A DNA stretch of 64,000 nt from Antilocapra americana (Eukaryota > Chordata > Mammalia > Artiodactyla > Antilocapridae): contig ML662465.1 of NCBI GenBank assembly GCA_007570785.1, positions 7,173,898-7,237,897 on the forward strand. Reading direction: 5' to 3'. A model generated the notes under the pieces. That model had not been told where the DNA came from and searched no databases. It saw nothing but the letters and a program-made list of their open reading frames with translations. Each line of letters begins with the position of its first letter. Position 1 is the first letter of the stretch. The translations under genes and the position numbers were made by a program. Shown piece by piece: positions 24,235 through 57,477 of this stretch.

Positions 24235-24425
24235 AAACATTTTACAAAATAAGTTCCTTTATGCCTCACCACAACTCTGGGAGATTGGTGCCGCTATTAC
24301 TATCTGATTTTACAGTGCAAGTAACAGGATCAGAGTGGGTAAGTCTTGTTTAAGGTTACCCAACATGTACAGTGGCAGAACTAGAATTCAAATCCAAACT
24401 GGCTGACCTCACCCAGAACCCTTAC
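24235..24425 (-). mobile_element. MIR SINE
   Basis: Reverse-orientation MIR core: CTCACCACAACTCTGGGAGA, GATTTTACAGTGCAAGTAAC, CAGTGGCAGAACTAGAATTC. Confidence 0.75.
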
Positions 24426-25078
24426 TTGGGAATCACAAAATGCATTATCCTCTACCAGCAAGTAATTTGGTGGGGATTTCAGCTAAAAAGTGTTAAAACT
24501 TCATAGGAAACTTAGAAACAAATTGAGATGTTAGAATATCTGTTTATACAATGTATCACATCTATGAGGAAAGAAACCATATGATTTCCATGGAAACTCC
24601 TTGTAAACTAAGCCTAGAATGGTATTTCTTTATTGGTATACAAAAGTATGCTAACTCCATAGCTCAGTCAAGTAGTGTAACACCAGCAATCCCCTCTGCC
24701 TCTGCAGCATTTGGGCCAGTGTTTGTTTTATACTGATTGATCTGCTGTCAGTCCACGCTGCAAAACCAGCTTCTAACTTATATTCCAAATCATTGCTCTA
24801 CAGTTCACCGCCAGACCTGTGCTGGTCCCCTGGAATTCCAGCCAGCTTCCTCAGAACCACTGCTCCTACCACCAGACTGGGGAGGAGAAAAAAGGCTGCC
24901 CTCCCCTTTTATGATGACTGTTTTCCAGACTCTTGAGTTAAAACCAGACCACAATGTTTGGCAGCTAAAACTTTGCTGAAGACCTGGGTGATATTATCCA
25001 AAGCCATATAAGGAAGATGATTTGAGGTAATTCAGAGACCTTTTGAATAATCTTTTGATTACTGTCTTTTGAATAATC

Positions 25079-25296
25079 ATGCATTTGTGCTTAGTCGATC
25101 AGTCATGCCCGACTCTTTGACTCTTTGTGACCCCATAGCCTGCCAGGCCCTCTGTCCTTGGAGATTTGCCAGGCAAGAATACTGGAATGGATTGCCATGC
25201 TCTCCTCCAGGGGATCTTTCCAGCACAGGGATCAAACCTAGGTCTCCTTCATTGCAGGCAGATTCTTTACTGACTGAGCCACCAGGGAAGCCCAAC
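25079..25296 (-). mobile_element. Bov-tA SINE
   Basis: Minus-strand copy. Flanks AATCATGCATTT and AACCATGCTTTT are an imperfect target-site duplication. Confidence 0.9.
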
Positions 25297-25319
25297 CATG
25301 CTTTTATTTTTAGCATCAG

Positions 25320-25477
25320 TAGAAACAAAATTAGCCTGCTATTGTAGTTTAATTTACTATTTCAATTATTTTGAATTTACATCAAAAAATTTTTTAAATC
25401 ATGCGTTTATTTTGATGCAAATTCAAAATGATTGAAATAGTATATTAAACTACAATAGCAGGTTAATTTTGTTTCTA
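25320..25477. repeat. Long inverted repeat (two 68-bp arms, 22-bp spacer)
   Basis: Arms 25320-25387 and 25410-25477 match as reverse complements at 64 of 68 positions. Weaker pairing extends outward to about 25308 and 25490 (TTTTTAGC against GCTAAAAA). I do not recognise it as a known terminal-inverted-repeat element. Confidence 0.9.
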
Positions 25478-25959
25478 GTGAGCTAAAAAGAGTAGTAAAA
25501 GTCTTAATACAATATATTTAAAGTAAATAATAAAACAGCTCTCAGAAGCTATTAGAGCTTCCACAGAACCTGGCAGTTGGACTCCTAGCATATGTGATCA
25601 CCTAAGAACTCTATTCTATCTGCCCAGGTTGTACAAATGCTGATCCAAATGAGATACTGCATATTGTCTAACGTTAGTTTTGAAAAGGCTTTGGATTCTT
25701 GGGACCAGTTAGTTGCCTGAGTCTCCAGTCCCAACAGAATTAATTCAGTCAAGACCAATTTTCCCAGTGCTACTTTACCGAGGACCTGGGTGATGTTACA
25801 CAAAGCTGTATAAGGAACATGAATTGAGGTAATTTACAGACTAGTCCTGTTCCTACAAGATTTGCTAGAAACAAATACAAAAGCTTTCAACTTGACCAGG
25901 GCTCAACTTTTATTCTTTTTTTCAGTTTTTTTTTTTAATGTGGACTTTTTTTAAAGTCT

Positions 25960-26118
25960 TTATTGAATTTGTTACAATATTACTCCTGTTTTCTGTTTCC
26001 TATTTTTGGCCAGGAGGCATGTGGAATCTTAGTTCCCTGACCAGGGATTGAACCGCCCCCCACCCCCATTCATTGAAGGGTGAAGTCTTAGCCATTGAAC
26101 CGCCAAGGAAGTCCTGTG
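25960..26118 (-). mobile_element. CHR-type SINE fragment
   Basis: Reverse copy: GGCATGTGGAATCTTAGTTC, CCAGGGATTGAACC and the reversed head ACCGCCAAGGAAGTCC. The body is truncated. Confidence 0.75.
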
Positions 26119-26511
26119 GCTGAACTTTTAAATTCAAAACGGCAAAGGAAAAAAGAGGCATCTGGCTTTCCTATTTCATTTCTCTTTTAGCTGGTATTCG
26201 GTTTTGCTTTTTCCCCCTCAGCATAATAAGCCAAACTGCTGTTTTCTTTATACCTCTGTCATTTTCTAAATCCAATAAATGTTCTATCATTATAATCATA
26301 ACAACACAAATAATGAGTCATAAACACTTCTGTAATCCCAGAAGCCCTGAGCATGCACTTCTAGAGATGGTGAACTGAAGAAACAGAATTGTGTAATTAA
26401 AATAAGCTTTTCCCAACCACAACCTCATCTTTTTTTTTTTTTAACGATACTAGAGGTTTTCATGTATTATGTGGCTACTCTGTACCAAGTACTGTGCTAA
26501 GTACATTACCT

Positions 26512-26720
26512 ATGTGTGCGCACACTCAGTGGCGTCTGACTCTTTACAACCCCATGGACTGCAGCCTGCCAGGCTCCTCTGTCCATGGGATTTTCCAGGT
26601 GAGACGACTAGAATAGTTTACCATTTCCCACTCCAAGGGATCTTACCCACTCAGGGATAGAACCCATGTCTCTTGTGTCTCCCAGGCAGATTCTTTACCA
26701 CTGGGCAACCTGGGAAGCCC
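26512..26720 (-). mobile_element. Bov-tA SINE
   Basis: Minus-strand copy ending at the reversed head CAACCTGGGAAGCCC, the first of a cluster of three. Confidence 0.9.
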
Positions 26721-26765
26721 TAAGTATATTACATACGATTTATTATTTAATTGATACAATTTTAT

Positions 26766-27110
26766 GGAATGGCTCAGCAGTAAAGAATCCACCTGCAATG
26801 CAGGAGATAGGGGTTCAATTCCTGGGTCGAGAAGATCCCCTCAAGAAGGAAACGACAATTCACTCTAGTAATCTTGCCTGGAAAATCTCACAGACAGAGG
26901 ATCCTGGCAGTCTCCAGTCCTTGCTGTTTTGTTTAGTCACTCAGTCACATCCAACTCTTTTTCAACCCCATGAACTATGTAGCCCACCAGGCTCCTCCAT
27001 CCATGGGATTCTGCAGGCAATAATACTGGAGTGGGTTGCCATTTCCTTCTCCACGGGATCTTCCCAATCCATGAAGTCTCTAAAGAATTGGACTTGACTG
27101 AGCAACTAAA
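26766..27110. mobile_element. Bov-tA inserted into Bov-tA (opposite orientations)
   Basis: 26766-26921 is the first two thirds of a plus-strand Bov-tA. 26922-27071 is a minus-strand copy lacking its head. 27075-27110 (AAAGAATTGGACTTGACTGA) is the end of the plus-strand one. Confidence 0.8.
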
Positions 27111-28199
27111 CAATAATAAGTCTGTGCCAAGCATTGTGCTAAGCACATTTTATATTATTTATTACTTCACTGATACATATTTTGACACTTACCACACTGT
27201 CTTTCATTATGATGTGGCCATTTCCTAAGAAATGGCCTAGGTAGCTCCCAACGAAAATATCAAGGGAGCACAACTTAAGCACTGGAGTCTCCTTACCTGT
27301 ATCCCAAGCCACACTCCTGATCATTTATTTCATCCTCTGCATTGGCATAAGACCCATCTTTCTTAATATTTAATCTCTTTAACCATGTAATTTCCTTTCA
27401 AAGAATCACCCTCCTTAGCCTCTTGACTTCAAGAAGCATCCCAGTCTTATGCCTGGTGCTCCTAGATAGAACTAGTTCCTGGCTCCAGTCCCACAAGATA
27501 CTGTTCTCAAGCACACAACCTTCCTTTCACTCCTGGGTTTAACCTGGCTCCAAATTCCCTCTTCCACCCTCTCTGCCAGTGTAGCCTAATGGTTAGGAGT
27601 AGAGTTTTGGAGTTTCACTTCAAGGGCAGATCCCAACTCCTCTGCTGATATGACATCTGATGCATTAAGCAATTTATTCTAAGGTCATTATATCTTGTTC
27701 TGGGAACTTTCCCCTTTTCTAAAGATGAATTAATTAGTTGAATTAATTAGCCCCAAGAAAAAACTGTGCAACAGGCGGGCAACTGGGGGTGGGGATGGGA
27801 ATGGGGGTGGGAAGGAGTTTGGGATAAGAGACTCCAGATAGAGACAGAATTGAAAGGAAAACGGTTTTTAATAACCTTATATCGCCTTACATCCAAGATC
27901 TTCTAAGATGTAGGGAATAATTTAAGAAATAAGGGAGCCTGTCACTGTTTACCCTCATCTCCTCTGTCTCCTCTTTCTCCGGCAGCAGGGCCTAGACAGC
28001 AAATAGTGGAGTTGGTGGAGACAAAAGTGGGGCGCCAAACTAACACGTTTTGCAAGGAATGTGACCACAGCTAACTAGAGGAATTGAGAACGTGGACTCA
28101 AGGATACCAACTCCCAGCCCGCCCGCTGTCTCAACTCCAGCCTAGAGGAAACCGTAACTGGAGCGAACCCAATTCTCCCAATCCTGCAGATAGGGGTGG
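27111..28199. other. Upstream of CRYM first coding exon, no gene recognised
   Basis: Mixed single-copy-looking sequence with a MIR-like start (CCAAGCATTGTGCTAAGCAC at 27127) and a G-rich GGGGATGGGAATGGGGGTGG run near 27790. No further exon was supported. Confidence 0.5.
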
Positions 28200-50273
<22,074 letters not shown>

Positions 50274-50565
50274 AACAAAGGAACTTTGTGTCAAGTGGAT
50301 GCTACAGCTCAAGGGGTGTTAACATGAGTTGTCTCACCATCTTTTCATAACCTCCAGATTAAAAAAAGGGTTCTAGCCCAGTGCTCTGTAGTTTTATGCA
50401 TACTGTGACTTACCTTAAATAATGAGATCCTCTGTTGTGTTTGTAGTTAGAAAACAAAACTAAGTGGCCATTCTGTGTCATGCCAGATTATATTAGAGCT
50501 CCCTTTGCCCTGTATTTCACTACCTTTTGTAATTCCTTGAAATAAAGCTTTTTCCAATTCTGCAG
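50274..50565 (+). terminator. CRYM: CRYM 3' UTR with poly(A) signal at 50541-50546
   Basis: AATAAA at 50541 lies 268 bp after the stop and is followed within about 30 bp by a T/GT-rich stretch, as expected for cleavage near 50560-50570. No repeat interrupts this UTR; an old L1 3' fragment begins roughly 90 bp later. Confidence 0.8.
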
Positions 50566-50654
50566 TTCTTGTTTTGGTAACTTCTATCCTTCACAGCAAG
50601 GAAAGTGAGGGGATCAAGTGCTTGTATTCACTCCCTGAAGGCTCTCCAATGGCT

Positions 50655-50960
50655 GTAGTTATTTTTTTTCTACTTTATTAATTGAGATACAATTTACATA
50701 CCATAAAGTCCACATTTTGAAGTGGTGGATATAATTCAATGTTATTAGTATATTCACAGGGTCATGCAACCATCACCCCTGTCTAATTTCAGAACATTTT
50801 CATCACTCCGAAAAGAAACTCAGTACCCATTAGCAGTTGTTTCCCATTAGCAATCTATTAATCTACTTTCTGTTTTTATGGATTTGCCTTTTCTGAACTT
50901 TTGTATACATAGAATCATGTATCATGTAGTCTTTTGCTGCTGGCTTCTTGTTATTGAAAT
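50655..50960 (-). mobile_element. Old L1M 3' UTR fragment
   Basis: Reverse-orientation text ACAATTTACATACCATAAAG, GGGTCATGCAACCATCACCC, AGTACCCATTAGCAGTTGTT typical of ancient L1 3' ends. Confidence 0.75.
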
Positions 50961-51056
50961 TTCAAGGAACACAGAGCTTTCTCTATTGCTCAGAACTCCT
51001 TTGGTCAATCAATAGAGAACACAGCTCAAACTACCTTAAGATGAATGAATGAGTGA

Positions 51057-52130
51057 TGTGCCGGGAGCCGTCAGGATGCCCCCTTGCTCGGATGACAAAG
51101 TCACAAAACTAAGAAAGAAATTGCAAAGCTGACTTTCTTTATCGGGGCATCCCGGGCAAGGCCCCCCCTGGTATTTTTCTTGGGAGTTCTGTCCATGCTC
51201 GGAACATTGGCTCATCTCAGTAGGTCAGTCCCAGTTGGAAAGAATTCGTCCTGAGATAATTCCTCCAGACCTTATTGACCAGAGGATCTGGGAAGGTGGA
51301 TTGCCTTCCCCGGGACTAAGGAGGAATGAAAGGGACATTTAAATAGATTACTACACCTCCTACTAGTTACTGGGAAGTTTACCAAGAGTTCTCTGGGGGT
51401 CATGGCAAGGCCACCACCAGAAGGGCTCGTACTTGGGTCACCTTTCCACCTCCCACTCCCCTGACCACTCCATGGAGGAGGCTCCCTTCCTTGAAGAAAC
51501 CAGGCTGGAATGGGATTTAGGAATGCTCATAACTGTGGCCAGCATAGTTGGAGACATTGATTGCTTTAGGATAGTGTAGACATAGGAATTCATTATAGTA
51601 GTTATATAAGGTTAATAGAGTTTTATTGCTAAAGCAGTGCTGCTAAACTGTCTCTTTGTCCTCTTTCCTCGTAAGAACTGGAGTAGGTTACTAGAATAAA
51701 ACAGTTTCAAGCTTAAGCCCTTCCCTCTAGCTTCTACATAGTTGCACCTGATAGAGAAATGTAACCTTTCTACTTAGATTGATATACTTATCATGATTTA
51801 ATGAAGTATGCTGAAGACATTCAAATGGTAAACACACTATTGTTAAATCTAATTACGCAGAAATCTGACTTCTGTAAGGGGAATGTTTCATGATAGATTG
51901 GGGAATGAGCTCAATGATAAGGTTGCTATGGAAGGTAGAAAACAAAAAATTGTATAGAATGATAGGTGATGTAATGATGTAATGGGGATGTCTTTTGGCT
52001 ATAAAACTGTAAACCAACAACAATAAATGAGAGAGACTGCTCCATCACCACACATCGACTCAGCTCAGTTCTTCTGCCGACGCCACTCATCCCTCAAGAC
52101 CCCCGGACCTGCAGGGGCTGGACCCCGGCA
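51057..52130 (+). mobile_element. ERVK-like LTR
   Basis: Begins TGTGCCGGGAGCC and ends CCCCGGCA, about 1,074 bp. Inside are a TATA-like GCTATAAAACTG near 51998 and AATAAA near 52022, placed as for U3, R and U5. The tRNA-Lys-type primer site right after it marks a betaretrovirus-like (class II) element. It carries no coding sequence. Confidence 0.8.
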
Positions 52131-52132
52131 GC

Positions 52133-52150
52133 TGGCGCCCAATGTGGGGC
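52133..52150 (+). other. tRNA-Lys-type primer binding site
   Basis: TGGCGCCCAATGTGGGGC lies two bases after the LTR, where reverse transcription primes. Retroviral sequence seems to stop within about 20 bp; no gag follows. Confidence 0.8.
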
Positions 52151-52169
52151 ACGACCCTGGCAGTGAGGG

Positions 52170-53480
52170 ATAGAATTTATTGGCTCTTGTAATTAAGAAG
52201 TATATGGGTAGCTGATTTCAGCTATAGCTGTATCCAGGGGTTCCAGTTGTTATCAGGATCAGGACCAAGTCTTGCTCCTCTATTCCTTGGCTCTGTTTTT
52301 GTCAGTGTTGGCTCTGTTATCAAGTAAGCTCTCCCCTGATAGTGGCAGGACAGGTACCAACAGCTCTTGAATCATAGCCTGTCCTCTTCAGCAATCCTAA
52401 CAGAAATAGACATTCTCTTCCTTAACAGTTGAAAGTCTCAGTATGGAGACACACTGGACCATCTAGGACCTATGCCCATATGCAGAACAGAGTGGCTAAA
52501 GGAAATGAAATACTCTGGCCAGGTCAGATCCAGGTGACTACCATCACCTGGGGGTTTGTTTCCCCTATTATCCAGGCCTGGGTAACATGCCCCGCCTTGA
52601 ATTCAGCAGTGCAATCAGCCCATCTGACCACAAAAGCTAACAAAAGGAAAGGCATCTCTCACCAGAAAGAGGGAGGGCTGTATACTGGGTAGGCAAAATT
52701 TATAGACGTCCACTGCAGGGTCAGTGCTGAAAAGGCTGTGAAGAATCATCTAGACCAGCCTCTTCAGCTTACAGAAGGGGAAGCTGAGGTGCAAGAGTGC
52801 TTTTCTCAGGTCCCCTGAATCACTAACAGAGCTGCGTTATCCATGTTCAGCCAAAGACCCATTCAAATTCTCGCTCTCTGAGGCTCTCCTAGGCTGGTGC
52901 TAAGTCAGCAGAAAGAAAAGCATATTATTTTGCTTTGTTTTCTTACCCAAATTCCTCCTGGCAGGTCCTCTTCATGCTCTTTGTAGCTTAGCCAAAAGCT
53001 GGTCATGTCAGCCAGGTTGTCTAGCCTTTGCAATGAAACAAAATACCCACATGATCTACTCTGCACCCCTCAAGTGACTATGGAATCTTTGAGGGGATCT
53101 TAATGGTCACAACTCTAAGGAATGTGCAAAGAGAGTATGGGATAATGAGATTACCAAAAGAATCTTAATTCATTCATAGATTTCTTCTTTAATTTTTAAG
53201 AGTCCCTGCAATAATTCTTGCTAGGCTGCTAACAGAAAGGAAATAGTCTTCACCCCAGAAGAGCACAGATAACTCTCTCCAGCTATTTAGAGTTAGGGCA
53301 GGAGATGGATCTAGAATAGCTCGTGCAGTAAGAGGTCTTTTGCCTTTCAAGATTATTCTTTTCCATTTCACATTGCCCACTCACCTCAAATACTTTGTGA
53401 ACTATTGAGGTCAGCAAAAATCCTAGGAATCAACAGACCAGAGTAATCTGCATCCTGCCTCCAGCCTAGGCATCACATCC
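52170..53480. other. Intergenic sequence, nothing supported
   Basis: Between the LTR and the next L2/SINE. The open frame at 52429-52692 has no recognisable domain or splice context. Confidence 0.45.
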
Positions 53481-53620
53481 AGTTGTTTAGCAATATTTAT
53501 TGATTATCTGCTGTGTGACAGATTGGCACTTGGTACAAGGGATATCAGTGAATATAACACAGAGAAAATTCCCTGTTCTAAAGGACCTTATGTTGTAGTA
53601 GGGCAGAACCTAGCTTCTCT
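53480..53620 (+). mobile_element. L2 3' end fragment
   Basis: CAATATTTATTGATTATCTG, then CTAAAGGACCTTATGTTGTA, the usual L2 tail order. Confidence 0.55.
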
Positions 53621-53703
53621 GCCAGGGAAGTGGGCAGAGAATTCCCGGAGATAGAACTCTTTAATTTGCCTCCTTTGCACCTTCATATGTTAAGTTGTTG
53701 GTT

Positions 53704-53907
53704 TTGTTTAGTCACTAAGTCATGTCCAACTCTGCAACCTCATGGACAGTGACCCACCAGGCTCCTCTGTCCATGGGATTTCCCAGGCAAGAATACTGGA
53801 GTAGGTTGCCATTCCCTTCTCCAGGGGCTCTTCCCAGTCCAGGGATTGAACTCGGGTCTCCTGCATTGCAGGCAGATTCTTTACTGTCTGAGCCACCAGG
53901 AAAGCCT
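53704..53907 (-). mobile_element. Bov-tA SINE
   Basis: Minus-strand copy from GTTTAGTCACTAAGTCATG to the reversed head GAGCCACCAGGAAAGCC. Confidence 0.93.
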
Positions 53908-53909
53908 TC

Positions 53910-55475
53910 ATATATAAGAGCCAAAGTAATTCTGCTTGATTCATACACTTTAAACCAGTTTTGCAATAATCACTGATATAGAATTTACCCTTTAAATGAA
54001 CAGGACTTATTTATAGAAAGGTAGGTGAACCTATGGAGTCTATAAGCTGGAATACTTTAATAAAAATATGCAACCAATTGGGGGAAAAAATACCTAACAA
54101 CCCATGCTGGCCTCACTGTTTTATGGTATTCAATGTTATTATATAAAAGGATTATGTTTGCTCCTTCCTTTTTTCAATTCAGCAATTTGATTGAGGTTTT
54201 ATGTGAGGTTTTGAAATCTACATGTTCTTTAAGTTCATATCCCTTTATCTCATCACAGAATTCAAGTAAATGCCAATGGAATTGTCCTGGTGAGAGCTTC
54301 AAGTCCTGCTGAGAAAACATCCCCTTGCCATATTTCTGAGCAAACTGTTACCTGTCCAGTAGGGCAACATGGAAAAATTCCAATTAGAAACAATCAAATC
54401 TCATGAAGCAAGACTAAACCCTATAATGCTGAATTCCAGTAATATTTTTGCTGGCCTATTTTTCTCTTTTTCCCCTAAGAGTACTTTTCGATTTCCTATT
54501 CTGTCTTCCAAGTACCAAAGCTGGTTTCCAGCTCAAAATTCTTTGTACCACCCCCATGCCACCTCTCATTTGCTGTAATATATCATCAAGCTTTCTATAT
54601 TATTTTTAACCTCTGACAGTGATGTACAAAGCACTGCTGTAAAGCATCATTTTTGTTAACAGTAGAACTCTCCTAGTGGCTTATTTATATTTCTCCTATA
54701 TCCTAGCAGTGTCTCATCGGGTAGATTCTGGCGTCTACTTGGAGAGAGGACCCTGGCCTCTACAATAATGAAATACTAATAGAAAAGGACTCAGATACTA
54801 CTACTTTTTTTGAATGCCTTCTAAAACTACTGCTTTTGTGTGCATTATTTTGTGTACAATTGCAGTTTATTCCAGAACAATGCAATGTGATATTTGTAAA
54901 CATGATAATCCCGTAATGTAACATATTTATTCAGTGACTGACAATTTTCAGTCCATTGATTGAAGAAGAATGTGCCAGTTGTTGATCAGATTTAAGCATT
55001 TGTATCCTCCATGGTTCCTCTTGAAGTAATACCAACAGCTGTGAATCAGGAAGCCTGCTGAAGCTATTTCTATGTTATACACGTAATCAGTGGTGAATCC
55101 CATTTAATGCATGTCTGGCTATAAAAAAAAATATCCAGTGAAGCTTAACTATTCAAGTAGGGTTTCATCTTGAATTTGAGATCACCATTCAAATAACAGC
55201 AGCAGTGTTACTGTTGACAGTTTATATTGTAAAACCTACATGTATTCAGATGTGCAGAAATGGTGATAGACAACAGTAAAGAAGATATGTATATAATAAG
55301 CATACAAAAATTCAACTTTTACAATGGAATTTTCCCAAAGAAGAACCTAGATTTCTTTTTCCTTTTTTAAGTTTCAGGAGAAACCTACACTTAGGAAAAA
55401 ATCATCTAACCATCTAAAAATCATCTAATCATCTAATCATCTTTTCTGTATTTTTATTTTCCCCTCCCTGTCTCT
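53910..55475. other. Intergenic / possible ANKS4B downstream region, no feature recognised
   Basis: AT-rich. A minus-strand AATAAA occurs at 54931-54926, an alternative distal signal for ANKS4B. A short ATCATCTAA tandem lies at 55403-55442. Confidence 0.45.
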
Positions 55476-55479
55476 CTTG

Positions 55480-55820
55480 TCTTAAGGACAATCTTATTCT
55501 GCTAGGACTGTTGAAATAAAATACCACAGACTGGGTGGCTTAAACAACAGAACTTTTATTTTCTTATAGCTCTGGAGGCTGGAAGTCCAAGATAAAAGCA
55601 ATAAAAAGTTTGGTATTCTCCTGAGGCTTCCTTCTGTGGCTTTCAGATAATTGCCTTCTTGCTTTATCTTCACATGGCCTATTCTTTCTCTTCACATGGC
55701 AATGCAAACACATTACCAGTGTGTCTGCCTCTTCACAGGATGACTGGAGTTAGAATCCCTAGACTCAAGATCAGAAATTAAGTATATAAACTTTGGAAGG
55801 ACAAAATTTAGTCCATACAG
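55480..55820 (-). mobile_element. MaLR-type LTR (MLT1/MST-like), reverse orientation
   Basis: Carries the MaLR end in reverse: AAATACCACAGACTGGGTGG, CTTAAACAACAGAACTTTTA, TCTGGAGGCTGGAAGTCCAA. Its own poly(A) signal (AATAAA on the minus strand, 55560-55555) is in the same orientation as ANKS4B. Confidence 0.7.
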
Positions 55821-56402
55821 GTACCTTACATTCTATTTCATCTCTCTGTCTACCTGCCATTCCGTCTCTGTTCCCAAGTAGGAATGTTACAGATGCATTT
55901 CTATTACTTGTAAACATGTAAACATCTACTGCTTAGGGTTAGATACATTCAAGTTGGGCATCAAGCCACAGGCCAATGGAGGAATTTTAATTTCCGTCAA
56001 CAGGTAAAGTCATGGAGCTAAGAATCAGAAATTAGGCAACAGCTAGTGTGATAGGAGACTACAATTTTAAGTTCAGAGTTAGGAAAAAATCTTTTCTGTT
56101 CTCTGTCATCCATTTAATCTTTTCTATATTAAAAAATATCAAAAAGATAATTGAAGAGAAGTGTCATTTCCTTATCCCCATTTCTTACCTCCTTGAGTTT
56201 CTCACTAGTGGTTTATATGAATTTAGGTACAGAGTATTTCTTGGAGTAGAATTTGGGCTTCTTTCTTAGGTGCTCACCTCCAAAATCCTAGAAACCCAGT
56301 AATCTGGTATTGGGTACAGAGTAGGTATTGCCTGGAATATCTCCAGTGGGCCACAGCATCACCCCCACCTTCATAGACTCACCCCATTGACCCAACGCTC
56401 CA

Positions 56403-57477
56403 TCAGAGGTTGGTGTCAACCAACTGTCTAGGCTGTTTTAGCACCTGCTTCCTTCTATTTATGGCATTAAGAACTTTCTTCCTGGGACCCAGCTGCATTT
56501 GTATGCTCTGAAGGTCCTCATCAGAGCAAAGCAACAGAGCTTCCAGATCAATCTGCTCTCTCATGAAAATAGGAAGGAATTCTTCCAAGTAGTGGGACTG
56601 CAAGAACACTTCCAGGGGAGTAGCATCAACCACATCTTCCTCCCATTCCACTTCATCCTCATCCCAAGGCAGATCATCTTCATGGTCGTTTTCCTCTCCC
56701 TCTTCATCAGCCTCAGCTTCTCCCTGTCTCTGAAGCAATTCACTGGGCATTGTAAACCCCAGCTCCCTCCTGCTGTCTGAGATGTCTTCAGGGCTGAATA
56801 TTCTATTCCTTCCAAAAACAACATTTCCTAGACCTGGGCGGTTGAGAATGGATTCGTGTTGCATACAGCTGTCCCCCTTTTCAGAGAACTGGAGCTTCTC
56901 TATGAAGTCCCCTGAGAATTCATCTTCCTCATCCTCTCTGAACACTTCCATCACATTCTTCTGTCCTCTTCTGCTCTCAATTCCTAACTGCTCTGCTGTA
57001 TCTTTGTTCTTCTTGAACTTAAGCTTGAAGGTATCTTTAATACCCTTAGACAGTGACCCAAATGTGTTAGAAGCAGAAGCATTTGAAAGGGGTGACCTAG
57101 AGAAAGTTCCCTTGGAAGAAGAAAGAGTCCCAGATTCCTCCTTGCTGTATGTGCGAGCCATTTTATTTTGGTGCTTCTCCTGGAGCTTCTCACACTCTTT
57201 GATCTGCTTCTTGACATTCTTCTGAGCCTGCTCCTTCTGCCTGGTGACTTTCTTGGGGTTCATGATGTTCTGGGCAGTGGCAGCCTTATCCAGAAGAGCA
57301 ACACATTCATTCTGCTCTCTGCTGGCAGCAGCATCCAGTGGAGACTGCAAGTCATTGTCCAGAGCAAAGATGTTAGCGCCAAAGTTGATCAGGAACGAGA
57401 CGCAGTGGGCATGACCATTGGAGGCTGCATAATGTAAAGGAGTATTTCCCCAGATGTCACATCTATTAGGATCCCCT
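56403..57477 (-). CDS. ANKS4B: ANKS4B, ankyrin repeat and SAM domain protein 4B (3' coding exon, partial gene)
   Basis: Scaffold of the intermicrovillar adhesion complex in gut and kidney brush border, where it links harmonin (USH1C) and MYO7B (known for the family). This exon codes 357 residues to a TGA at 56405-56403. In order: end of one ankyrin repeat and a full one (NTPLHYAASNGHAHCVSFL, then a weaker SPLDAAASREQNECVALLD), a basic coiled-coil region (KKVTRQKEQAQKNVKKQIKE), a Ser-rich stretch, a strongly acidic run ending DLPWDEDEVEWEEDVVD, a SAM domain from TPLEVFLQSHYLEEF to NAINRRKQVL, and the C-terminus DTNL, a class I PDZ ligand. The acceptor is TCTTCTAG at 57480-57478, with one base completing a split codon. 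The first exon (about 59 residues with the N-terminal ankyrin start) was not found and probably lies beyond the right edge. No frameshift is seen. Confidence 0.96.

Noticed and set aside
56499..57437. Plus-strand frames over ANKS4B
   Set aside because: Antisense shadows of the ANKS4B exon, rich in Leu/Ser/Phe from reversed acidic codons.
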